NCBI GenBank assembly: GCA_016808115.1
Contig: JAEQBH010000193.1
Span: 1,364,001 to 1,428,000, forward strand
Length of the DNA: 64,000 nt
From: Tetrastigma voinierianum
Lineage: Eukaryota > Streptophyta > Magnoliopsida > Vitales > Vitaceae
Direction of reading: 5' to 3'
Positions 22,981 to 34,376 of this stretch are shown here, one piece after another. The position numbers were made by a program, and so were the translations under genes. Each line of letters opens with the position of its first letter. Position 1 is the stretch's first letter. The notes below the pieces were generated by a model. It was not told the origin of the DNA. It made no database searches and saw only the letters and a program-made list of their open reading frames with translations.

Positions 22981-25900
22981 TGTAGAACCTCGGAAAATTT
23001 AAAATTTTCTAAAAGTATAAAAAAAAATAATAATAAATTTCTGAAATAGCTCAGGGAAGCCTAGAAAATTCCCTAGAGCTAGGATGACGAAACGGACTAC
23101 ACCGCTGAGTCCGGTCCCACGAAACGAGTAATTCATAAGTTTCACGAATTCCTAGGGTAGTGGGAATTCCTTTATGAATTTTTGAAGTTAGGTATCTAGT
23201 AATCCTCGTGAACTAGATTTTCAAAACTTTAGAGAGAGTTAGAAATGACTGAAGGTTCATTTAAAATAAATTGAACTGAGACGAAAATAAAATGTTTCGG
23301 GACAGAAATGAACTCGGATGAGTCATGGACGTGTGGCGCAAAGTGGGCCCCACGTCCAACTTATGCTTAAATGGACAAAAAGGGAAAAGAGGAAGGAAAA
23401 AAAAAGAAAATCAGATTTTCTCCCATTCTGTTGGCAGTGGGCGTGAGAGAGTGAGAAGGGAGAGAAAAGTTCTTCTTTTTCTCTACGATCTACGAAGATC
23501 GGGTGGTCAGAATCCGTCGAGCAAAGATTTAAAGTTATTCTACTTGACGAGGGCTACGTTTGGGTACCGACAACATGCAATTTCGTCAAAGATTTCGTGT
23601 TTGGAGAAGAAAAGCGCTCTAAGATTTACGCACGATCGGTGGCTCACTTCGTCGAGCCGCATTCTAAAGTCGGAGTACTCGTCGAGGGCAATGCGTGGAC
23701 ACCAAAATCCAAAATTTTCATCGAAGATTTGAGCGGAAGTTCGGGAAAGCCGCGGGTCTCGGGTCTTTGGAACTCAAAAAAGTTTCGTCTTCTGTCCAAG
23801 AGGTAAGGAACCTTCCTACTAGGGTTTATATTTCATCTAAATGATGTTTGGTCTTGGTTGAGCCCTAGGGGCTGTTTGGTCATGTTCCTAGACACAAAAA
23901 CTAATTTTTTTCTGGTTTTGAGCTATGATGTCCTGTTTTTTTTGGATAGCTTTGAAGCTGATTTTGGGTTGAGTTCGGGACGAGTTTTGTGCCATGTTTA
24001 TGGTTGAATTGTGGACTCAATTGGGGCGGTTTGTTGCTGGGTGAAAGGGGTTTTTCCGGGATGAGTTTGGGTAGGAAAAAATAGCATGTACGAGAGCTTT
24101 AAAGGAGCCCAGGGAACGCAATTTCGTGGTCGTGGGTTTCATGCAGCTGCCCAGCTGCATTGTTTGTGCAAGGCCTCTAACTTCGAACGACCGTAACTTT
24201 CTTGTTCGAACTCCGTTTTAGGTGTTCTTAGACTCTATGAAAATCCCTTTGAGTCTAGAATCCTTCCATATATAACTTGATAAAATTTGAACTCATATTT
24301 GGTCCGAAAATGACAAAAAACAGTAGGCCCCTGCTGGTTCCGTGCTTCAGTCACTGTTCATACGAGGCCTCCAACTTATGACGGCCATAACTTTCTCGTA
24401 CGAGCTCCGTTTGGGGTGTTCTTAGACTCTATGGAAAGATATTGGAGTCTAGAATCTGACCATATGATTTTAAATGGCAATTCGTGCTCACATAATTGTT
24501 GCAAAATTGATTGTTACAACAAGTATGCTAATTATTGGTTGTGTGGATGGAGGAGTCAGTGTGTTGAAGTAGCTACTACATGGCAGGTTGTAGGCTATCT
24601 TAGGTGCATGATATGCCATGAATTATCCTAGGAAATGAGGTGTGTCATTACTTGCCCAGGTAGTGACTCTGATGAAATGTTAACATGTGTTCAGGTGATT
24701 GATTGAAATGTCATTTCTTGGTTAAGAGGTGGCCATGCCTGGATGTCAATATGTGTGCTCTAATATAATAGGTCGGATGTGTTTTTGTGTGGACATGGCT
24801 ATTGCATGGCAGCATGTTGTAAAGAAGTTTATGGGCATTTCATGTTCCAAGACAGCCTAGGATTTTTGAGTATGACATTACTTGTCTAAGTAATAGTTGG
24901 AATGATGTTGGATGCATGCTTGTTTGATGTGTTGACATGAATGTGATAAAATGTTAGTATGACTCGCATGTATATTAACGCTAATGAAGGTGTGGACTTT
25001 TGTGTGCATGGACATGAGTGTCCATGGTACACCTGGGTAGTGTACTGCATAAAGGTGTCCATGTAGAGGTCTTTATACATCAAGTATGACTCTGTAGTGC
25101 AATGGCACAATTGCATTGCATTAGTGCGTAAGTACATCGCAAGAAATGGGTGTGAGTGCATGGGAAAATCAGCATTGTGTTTAGTGTTGATGTTGGTTTT
25201 GGTCTAGGGACAAAGTCCTAAAAGGTTGCATGAATGATCGGAGGTTACCTAACATGGCTTTTGAACAAAGCGGTTTTATCGGAGGGTTGTCCACATAATT
25301 ATTATCGGAGTATGTCTCAAAACAATAAAATTGATATACATCGGAGGGTTGTCCACACAATATCAATCGTCGGAGTATGCCCAATTGATATACATCGGAG
25401 GGTTGTCTATATAATGTCAATCGTCGGAGTATGCCTAATTGATATACACGGAGGGGTCAGCCCACAAAAAATGGGACATCGGAGTGTGTCCAAATTTTCT
25501 ATAATTCTGAGTTGTCCACAGTAAACACAAATACCTTTGCTCAAAACGGATTTCATTCATGGCAAATGCATGTTTTAGGGAGTCGGCAGAGAGGACTGAT
25601 ATATGGCGGGCATGATGAGCTGGGCGCCTCATTCATGACAAGTGGTAGGATTCGTGCTAGGATTGCATGTCCCAAAGTTAGTGCGTGCTTCGTCAAGTCA
25701 ATTCATCTACGCATTTCTGCTCTTAATTTCTTCAGAACTTATCTCTACCTGGCGCTAGCTCACCCCGTCAGGTCCCCCGCGTGCGTGCACGGTGGTCCTT
25801 AGAGGCCAACATTAAGGAAGCAGCCTTGATTGTGGCCTTGATCCATGTTTAGATATTATATTAGAACATGTTAGTTTTAATATAATGTTTTGTATTAAGA

Positions 25901-26216
25901 GTGATGTAATAACTCTTGGTGGTTTCGGTGATATAGATTGTATTTATATGGATAAATGGGCCCTACGTGGCCATTTTTACTCGTATGTGGGCCCGGTGTG
26001 GTCGTTGTATAATATTAGGACAGGTTGTCATGTGATTGCACAGGTTGCATTTTGGGTAGAGCTCCCCATACAAAGAAGACTCGCTCCCCGATTTTCAGCA
26101 ACTCGGGTCCCGGAAAAAAGGGGACTCACCGAGGGGTGGGTGTCGGGTTACCCGACATCCACGATCTTTCAAGGTCGACTGGCGTCATTAATGGACTCTC
26201 GGGATTTGGGGCGTCC
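22981..26216 (+). repeat. 3' LTR of element A
   Basis: The LTR is 3236 bp. It starts TGTAGAACCTCGG and ends GGGGCGTCC. It pairs with the split 5' LTR, shows the empty B insertion site near 24482, and carries the four-unit minisatellite. Directly right of it pararetrovirus-like copy 1 resumes. Confidence 0.88.
25283..25500. repeat. LTR minisatellite of element A, 3' copy
   Basis: Four tandem units of about 53-60 bp each begin GGAGGG(T/G)TGTCC and contain ATCGGAGTATG...AATTGATATACA. They produce long spurious open frames on both strands. Confidence 0.85.
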
Positions 26217-27343
26217 AAATTCTACTCTATTACCTATATAAGGAGAGTTTTTATATTTAGAGGTTGAAAATTCATTCCATAATCTAACACCTACTGGTCC
26301 TTGTATTTTTAATATGTATTTATTTAAATATTTAGGTATTTTATCTATCTTAGCAAGAATTGCATATTTCCTAAATTTTTGTTCATATTCTCTTTATATA
26401 CGAAAAGGTTACACAATTTTAACTGCTCAAACTTATAAAGATATAGTACAGTTCATTTACATCCTCTTGAGTTGTTCCTAAAAATTATAATTTTTTATAA
26501 GTTTATAAACACGTATATACTAAAATTATTTTTAACTTCCTGAAAATAACTACTGTTTTCTTGTTCCATGTTTCTAAAAAATTGTAATACAGTTCCTCTA
26601 AGAGTACTTTTACAATATTCATATATTTCTTGTTAGTTTTTGAAAGCTACTATTACACCATCATAATTTAAAGATTGTTCCTAATTTTCTATGGTTTTTC
26701 TAAGATCACGAGTATTATCTATATCTAAGATTGGTCCATTTGTTCTATATTCATTTATTGGTTGTGAATAACTACTAGAAGGTTATATTCTTGTTTTAAA
26801 TTGAAGGCCTTGTCTAACTATTTCTGTTTTTACATTTACAAATTCTTCTTTCATTTTATTTTTATGTTCCTTTGTTATTTTTTCTTCATGTTCTTTTGAG
26901 ATTTCAGTTATTTCATTTATTTTTTCTTCTTTTTATGGAATATGTGGTTTTATCATGAATTGGTTTATTACTTCTATATCTAAAAAATTTCTAACTAGGT
27001 TTGTTTGATAAAGTTTTGAAATTATTTGATCATCTAAATAATTATTACACATTATGTCTATAAAGTTTTCGATCTATTGTTCATCAAGTAATTTTGCTTT
27101 TCAAATTCTTCTAACATTCTCATCAATTAATTCTGAGTTTCTATATAAATTTTATACTAGTTTCTATATTTAACACAATTGTTTTTCATGTTTACTAAGA
27201 CACATGTATAGATTCGCCACTATCAAACCTTGGTTCTATATTTATGGTTTTGTAATTTCCAAAAGTTATACTAGCACTTCCATCCTTATTTTGATATATA
27301 CTACTAGAGGTTGGATATTTTTGTTTCTGGTTTATTTATTTGT
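26217..27343 (-). pseudogene. Pararetrovirus-like ORF remnant, copy 1 segment c
   Basis: This continues copy 1 upstream of the basic region and aligns with 36198-37213 of copy 2 (coat-core-like part and acidic N-terminal part). It has several shifts. Beyond the point where copy 2 is cut by element D it adds about 90 bp in the same minus frame, ending in the words DGSASITFG before NYKTINIEP, so the reading frame began further upstream. The upstream limit is lost in the trinucleotide array. Confidence 0.6.
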
Positions 27344-27379
27344 GGTAATTAATAATAGTAATAATAATATTAATAGTAA

Positions 27380-27414
<35 letters not shown>

Positions 27415-27539
27415 ATAATAATAATAATGATGATAATAATAATGATATTAAGAGCCACATTAATAATAATACAATACCACACAATAGTAGTAGTAGTAGT
27501 AGTAGTGTAGTAGTATAGTATTACTATTACTATTATTAC

Positions 27540-27581
<42 letters not shown>

Positions 27582-27752
27582 TTTGAACTAATAGTAGTAG
27601 CAGTAGTAGTATTACTATTAATATTATTATTATTATTATTATTATTACTATTTTGAACTAATAGTAGTAGTAGTAGTATTATTATTTTGAACTAATAATA
27701 ATAATAATAATAATAGTACTAATACTAATAATAATAATAGTACTAATAATAA

Positions 27753-27802
<50 letters not shown>

Positions 27803-27824
27803 TTACTATTACTATTATTATTAC

Positions 27825-27866
<42 letters not shown>

Positions 27867-27906
27867 TTTGAACTAATAGTAGTAGCAGTAGTAGTATTAC
27901 TATTAA

Positions 27907-27942
<36 letters not shown>

Positions 27943-28205
27943 TTTGAACTAATAGTAGTAGTAGTAGTATTATTATTTTGAACTAATACACACACACACA
28001 CACAATAATAATAATAATAGTAATAATAATATTAATAGTTATACTACTACTACTACTAATAATAATAATAATAGTGATAATAATAATAATAATGATGATG
28101 ATGTTGATGATAATAATAATAATGATAATAGTACTAATACTAATACTAATAATAATAATAAAAATACTAATAATAATAGTACTAATAATAATAATAATAA
28201 TAATG
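27344..28205. repeat. Compound trinucleotide array (ATT/AGT/ACT) of about 860 bp
   Basis: Runs of AAT, ATT, ACT and AGT triplets alternate, with GAT and a (CA)n stretch at about 27988-28004. Complementary runs (ACT versus AGT, AAT versus ATT) lie close together, so each strand can fold back. A module containing ACTATTTTGAACTAATAGTAG occurs twice (about 27577-27700 and 27862-27987), an internal duplication. Long poly-Ile, poly-Leu and poly-Ser open frames here are not genes. Confidence 0.93.
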
Positions 28206-28990
28206 TGATACCATTTCTTCTTATAACAAAAGATATGTGACGCCCCATTTCCCGGGGGTCCCATTGACCATCGTCAACCTGTGGAAAAATTGTGTGTCTC
28301 ATATCATGAGATCCATACATGAGTAAAAATAGCCACATTGGCCTACACAACATACTCACCAAAATATATCCAACTATACTACAATAGTTTCAAGAGCTGT
28401 TATATCACTCTTAATACAAACATGTTTCAATTGTAATATTTCATACATATTTACAAAACGTAATCAGTTTCAATATGTCTACTTCTTCTCAAAGCTACTT
28501 CAATGAGTGCCATCTTCCGAACACTTTTGCACTGAAATAATTTTCTTCTCTGACAGGTAAGCAATGCCCGCAGTTGAATTCCACATGGGTTACTCCCACC
28601 TATGTGCATGTAATGTGACAACCAAACATATCTGGCAAATGCATGATCCTACTAATATCTACATGCCCAATCCTGCCCCCAGTCCTCATCGACTTCACAC
28701 ATGTTATGCTATGTATGAAAATCAAGTCTTCAACAAAATATTTGTTTAATCAGGGCAACCCCCATACCAAGCAAGTAGACAATCCTCCGAGGTGAATTTC
28801 ATTGGGTAACCTTCAAACACCATGGGCCTTCTCCGACGTGAATTTTGACTAGCCTCCAACATTACCCTTCTGACCCGATAAAATTCTATTTTAATAATTT
28901 TACAAAAGAATTCATTGTTGGGAAAAAACTCCGATTTTATTTGTCATGCACTCACACCTACTATTCTAGGGTGCCCCGGTGCATATGAAA

Positions 28991-30941
28991 TGTGACGCCT
29001 AAAACCGTGGGGTTCGCGATCACCATTAACCCATGGAATACTCTTGAATGCTGGGTAACCCGACATTATTCACGAAAACGGCAGTCTCCTTGTGCTGTGG
29101 AGCTCTACCCAAATACAACCTCGTCCCAAACAATCCAACATAATCCAATATGACATATCCATGAGTAAACTACTACTAGCCCACTAACCACAATACCATC
29201 CAAATAGATGCCAACTATATACAATAGTTTCAAGAGTTAAGAAATTACTCTTATACAACATATATTAAAATTCAAGAATTCTAATACACGTAATACATCA
29301 TAAAACCAAAGCCACAACCCGGCTTTCTTCTCAAACTCGGCCTCAAATGAGCCGTCTCTTCAACGCTCCCTGTGACTTAAAAATAATATCCTCGATTGTG
29401 GTGAGCCATCCCGCAGTGGAATCACCCTAAGTGGGTTACTTCCACCTATGCATATGCAATGCTCCAAAGTAAACACACATTCAAGCAAATTCGTGATCCT
29501 ACTTGAATGTCTAATTGACCAACCCATTTCCCGAGTCCTCACTGACTCCCTCACACTTGCCTAAGCCATGTATGAGAAAAATATCGTTTTCAAAACAAAA
29601 CTTAATGTTTTCGAAAATACATTACCGAAGTGTCAGTAAAAACATGGACTACCCTCCGAGGCGAATTTGTTGGAGAACCTTCCGAAACAGTCATGGTCCT
29701 CATCCGAAACGACTGGCTGACCGTTTCCCAACCATTCTCCTAAAAATTCATCATGTGAAATTCTCAGAACTATACTGCTTTTTTAGAAAAATTGTCATGC
29801 ACTCACACCTAATTTCTAGGTTACCCGGTGCATATGAAATGCATTATGTCATTTCAACACAATCAATATAACACATGAAAATATATCATCATGCTTATAT
29901 TTACATAATTTAAATCACATAAACATGTTATGTAATTTCACAATCCATTAAACCCAAAAATTAGCTCATCGGGCTAATTAACCACGGAGTAATCTGACGG
30001 AATTACCTCAACCAAACACATTATTTCACAAAATTTATTTGCGAACATCTATTCACGTGGAATGCTGGAAACCGAAGTTATCGCTCACCACAATCACCCA
30101 ATATCGGCTCCAATTTTGTGAACCCGACCATAGCCTTTTCCTACTTCACACATCAAAACAAGATTTTATTGCATAAATCAACACACAACAACTTCAAACA
30201 AATTCTTACACCGCTACCTGACCGCGGCAAGACCCAAGCTCCAAAATTTAATATTTCAAATTCCAAGATTCGGGGATCCCTGACCAAACCGGCCCCCTCA
30301 CTACTTCAAATCAATCGAAACATCAACAAAGCACTTAAATCAAGAGTAAAACAAGAGGATAAAACCCCACCTCATGGAGTTTGTCGAAATCTCCTAAACC
30401 TGAGCCCACGTAGGCTCCGCGCGCAGCAACCTTCCTTCGTCTCGAAGAATCTCGACCAGCCGATCGCTTCTGGTAGAACCTAAAGCAGGCTTCAATTCTC
30501 TCTCTCTAAAAACAATAAAACATCAAACACTGATCTCCCTTCTCTCCCACATTTTCTCTTGGATTTTCTAAGGTAGAAGATGGTCACTGTAGCTATTTTG
30601 TCTTATTATCATTTAAAATTTACAAAATGACATATATGTCCCTTCCTTTAGATTTTTGCCACTTGGCACTATCTAGGCCGTCCATTTCCATCATTTCTCT
30701 ACTCATGCAACATGTTTCACATGAGTACATGTTATATGTGAATTTTGTCATCAATATCGCTTTACTAGACCCGATATCAAAGCTCGAACGTGTACCCGAC
30801 CAGTTCCTGACCACGAAATTCTAGCTGTTAGCTAGATTTCGTGAGAGACAATCCCAACGGTGAATCCATTTTGTCATTCATCTATGGCTTCATGATTTAA
30901 GAATTATTTACCATTTTGTACTGAATTTTTTCAAGCCCATA
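28991..30941 (-). mobile_element. Solo LTR H2 nested in H
   Basis: This is a complete LTR of about 1.95 kb, starting TGTGACGCC, closely related to H and to fragment Z. Flanks are TGAAA and TGAAT, a 5-bp duplication with one change. On either side H reads on (GCATATGAAA then TGAATGCATTATG). Confidence 0.75.
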
Positions 30942-31784
30942 TGAATGCATTATGGTTTCGCATAACACATGTTAATATATCACATGTATATATTAACAAA
31001 CAACACACAAATGCTATCCTTTCCATGCAATAATACCAAAATCGCTCACATAGCCAATAAACAAATGCATGATGTCAATGCATTTATTTTATGTCACATG
31101 AATACTTATAAATTATAACATAAACAACTCACTTTGATTATTATATTCTATACATAATTTGCATGTTATTCAATTATCAATACAAACAACACACAAATTA
31201 AGCACACAAGGACCATTTTCAATCCGGGTACCGAGGATCCGCCCAAAATGGTCTCAAAATTTTAGCATTAAGTCCCAAGCCTTTAACCGCACTCAAACCG
31301 CCACTACACCCTCACACCATCCAAACCATTTTAAATGATCTGCTTCAAAATAAGCCACAGGAGAAGACCCCTACCTCCCCAGAGTTGTCGAACTCCACAA
31401 AAACCAAAGATTCACACGTAGCTTCACTGTGGGGAGCAACCTCTTCTGTCCTGTCTCGTTCGATTCACCGTCCGATCGCGTGAAATCTGCAGAGAAGCAG
31501 ATACACTCAAAACCTTCTTTCTTTTTCCTTTCTTTTTCCTTCTCCCAACCGGTTGGGAGAGCTTGGGTCAGGAGACTTGTCCCTCATGCCACACATGTCA
31601 AGCCATCATTGGTTCGCTTGATTTCACGACTTATCCTCTACTTGGGATTTTCTTCCATCGGCATCATGCCATGTGTCCATCCATGGCCCACACTTGAGTG
31701 CCTTGCTCGACTAACTCCGCACATGACACGTGACACCTCAGCCACCTCAACCGCGCCAATGTCCACTACCGTTGCTCTAAAAAG

Positions 31785-33549
31785 AGTAAAATCCAGAAAA
31801 TTTACTTTCGAAAAGGGCAAATTGTCAGTCAAAAATCAGAATTTTCAGATCTCGATGACAAACGGACTTCACTATTGGAATTGTCTCAAAATCTAGTTAC
31901 TATGTCGAATTTCGTTTAATTTCAGACAATCGACTTCATTTTTTTCGAGGCAATTTGTCGTGCACAGATGACTACAGAGAGACATGATAGACAAAGTCAT
32001 CTACTACATACCCATGTGACATGCTACGATTATGAGATGACTGAGATGAATGTCTTAGATTAAGCTATGTGTCAAAAATCAAAACTAAAGGACAAAACGG
32101 GGATTTAGAAAAAAGAATAAGTGAATAAGACAAAAGAAGAATAGTCTTCATCTTCTCCAATTTGAAGAAAAAAGGGGCAGTGAGTGGCCAAACCAAATTT
32201 AGAGAGAGAAAGAGTGACTTATCTCTAGATTTCCTGGCTTTTAGACCATCGGTTCTCTTCAGGCCAAGAAGCAAAGTTGTTCTATGCTGCAGGCTACATG
32301 ACACCGATTCGTGAAGTTTCATTAACCCAAGAGGTAGGGATCTTTCCTACTTGCTTTATTCTTTACTAAGAGCCATGTGAATGGATAGGGACACTTGGTA
32401 TCTAAGGGTCAGGTTTTTCAGCCCAAATTCATTGGGATTGGAGAGAAACTCTTAGTGGTCCGTGGAATAGTGCCGAGCCTAGGGTTTCACTGTTCACGTG
32501 ATATGTTGTGTGATTTTTGTGTGGTTTAGGTGATTCAAAATGAATTGCTTGATTTGTTAATTAGCCCATGTGAGCTAATTTTGGTGTTATTGTTATGAAT
32601 TGAATAACATGATTTATGAGCAATTTGTTATATATGTAAAATATATTAGCATGAATTGTTTGGAAATTGCATAATGCATTCCATATGCACCGAGGCACCC
32701 TAGAACGATAGATGTGAGTGCATGACATGGAAATGAAAGAAAAGTGAAAATGGTTGTGAAAGGAATTTCAAGGAAGATTTTCCGAAGAATTGCCTTGGAG
32801 AGTTGTTCAACAGTTCATCTCGGAGGCAAACCCATGACTGTTTCGGAGAATTATCCAAAGAATTCACTCCTGAGGGTTGTCTAATATATTTACCTAAACT
32901 TGGTAGTAAAAGCCGAGAACAGCACCCATGTTTGAAACCGTATTTTTCTCATGACTCGCTAGGCATGTGTGAGGGAGCTGAGGATCAGACATGAATGACG
33001 GGCATGGTGACATTCAAGCAGGACTGCGATTTTCGAAGGTGAGCATTGCCATTCATGTGCACTTAGTTCCATGTGCAGGAGACATCACCACCGGCATGGC
33101 TCACCCCGTTGAGGGATCATTATTTCGGGCAATGTGGAGTGTTCGTGAAGACGACGCCTACTAGAGGCCGATTTAAGAAAGTTTTATCAGGGTTTCGATA
33201 TTTTATATTTGTAAAACCAGACAGAACCCAAATTTTGATATATGTTTTGGTTAAGAGTAATGTAATAACTCTTGAACTATTGTAATAGTTGATGTATTTT
33301 TGTGAGTATTGATGCATGGGCCCAAGTGGCCATTTTTACTCACATGTGGACTCGGTGTGGTCGTTGTAAAATGTTGAGACAGTTTGTATCTTGGGTAGAG
33401 CTCCCCATACAAAGGACTCTGCCTGATTTTCGTTAAGTCCTGAGTCTTGAAAAAAATGGGACTCAATGGAGTGGTGTTGGGTTATCCGACATCCACGACA
33501 CCCGCGGTTGATTCGTTAATAACGATCCTCTGGGAAATGGGGCGCCACA
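31785..33549 (+). mobile_element. Solo LTR I nested in H (opposite orientation)
   Basis: This plus-strand LTR of about 1.77 kb begins AGTAAAATCC (mutated TGTAAAACCC) and ends GGGGCGCCACA. It is flanked by AAAAG and AAAAC, a probable 5-bp duplication. It resembles the LTRs of C and D. The 155-codon open frame at 31429-31896 spans the H/I junction and is fortuitous. Confidence 0.72.
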
Positions 33550-33734
33550 AAAACTTGAAATTGACCGTTCCTGGAACACCGACTAAATTTGACGTGGTAG
33601 CTAGATTTCGCGAGATGATTCCAATGGTGAAGTCCGTTTCACCATCCGAGATCTAGAAAAATTCCGGATTTTGACCAAAATTACTATTTTACCATTTTTC
33701 AGAAAATTAGAATTTTCTCAGGTTTTACAAGATA

Positions 33735-34376
33735 ACCCATATCACAATCTCTCCTCAAAACCCTAATTTAAAATCAAAATTTTAAAACATCACTTCGTGT
33801 CAAAGGATAAACCCCCCCACCAATACCAGACAAAGTCTTCCTAAACGTCTCTTTGTAACTAAAACGGGTAACATGTCATGGGTTAAGACTAAAGACTCTT
33901 GTTTTGAAATTCCTCTTTCAAAACATGGGTTTCAAAAATTAATTGTTATAAAAATTTTCCTTTTCTATAAGAAAGATGACAACATGATCTCTTACAACTC
34001 ATTTATAGAGAATTGAGAGACTATCAAACTAATTACAAGAAGCCATGTGGCTAAACAATAAACAAAATTGGTACCTTTTGCACTATTCCTATATGGACAA
34101 GTGTTCTATGTAGGACTAAACCCATATGGACAGCTACTTTACATTTGTACAAGTGTCATAAGGACAAAGAAAAAGTTTGAACTTATCAAAACTCTACTAA
34201 ATTCCTACAGATCAATAATAGCTATAGGCAGGTGTCCTCAAGTACAAGATAAAAGTTTGATATCAAATTTACACGCTTTTTCCTTCTGTTTATTAGATAA
34301 GGGATGAATCGCTTTGATAAAGTCAAGCCGAGGGCTTTTTGCATTTTGAATATTATTTCATGATTTGATGTCATTG
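33735..34376 (-). other. Downstream flank of pararetrovirus-like copy 2
   Basis: Once H is removed, this stretch is continuous with 28206-28235. It is AT-rich, with no retrotransposon LTR signature. No protease or RT motif of a pararetrovirus is seen where one might expect it. Apart from the short frame at 34221-34374 I see nothing coding. Confidence 0.45.
34221..34374 (-). pseudogene. Small frame just after the pararetrovirus-like ORF
   Basis: An ATG lies two bases after the TAA that ends the larger frame (TAAcaATG). It opens 50 codons, basic in the second half (NRRKKR). The tight stop-start spacing resembles adjoining ORFs on a polycistronic viral RNA, but the product is not recognisable and the frame may be chance. 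Confidence 0.2.

Larger units (their letters stand above)
9316..26216 (+). mobile_element. Ty3/gypsy element A (pol-bearing, decayed), carrying nested B
   Basis: The element inserted into pararetrovirus-like copy 1. Its 5' LTR is 9316-10758 plus 17947-19692, split by element B. Then come an intact primer site, pol remnants, a polypurine tract and a 3' LTR of 3236 bp (22981-26216). The first 65-70 bp of the 5' LTR are missing, together with about 30 bp of target sequence, so one junction was deleted and no target duplication remains. The integrase C-terminus (DHVFLKV, GVVRFGK, RYIGPFEIL, HVSMLQRY) is chromovirus type, Tekay/Del-like. Gag is absent or unrecognisable in the short stretch before protease. 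Confidence 0.8.
28236..33729 (-). mobile_element. Solo LTR H, split by two later solo LTRs
   Basis: H itself consists of 28236-28990, 30942-31784 and 33550-33729, about 1.78 kb together. It starts TGTGACGCC and ends GGTTTTACA, and has a perfect 5-bp target duplication AGATA (28231-28235 and 33730-33734). No internal region is present, so it arose by LTR-LTR recombination. H2 and I are inserted in it. Confidence 0.85.

Noticed and set aside
27204..28362. Poly-Thr/Asn, poly-Ile and poly-Leu open frames
   Set aside because: They are translations of the trinucleotide array.
31429..31896. 155-codon open frame, the second longest clean-looking frame in its region
   Set aside because: It spans the junction of two LTRs (H and I) and includes a pyrimidine-rich tract; composition and context show it is chance.
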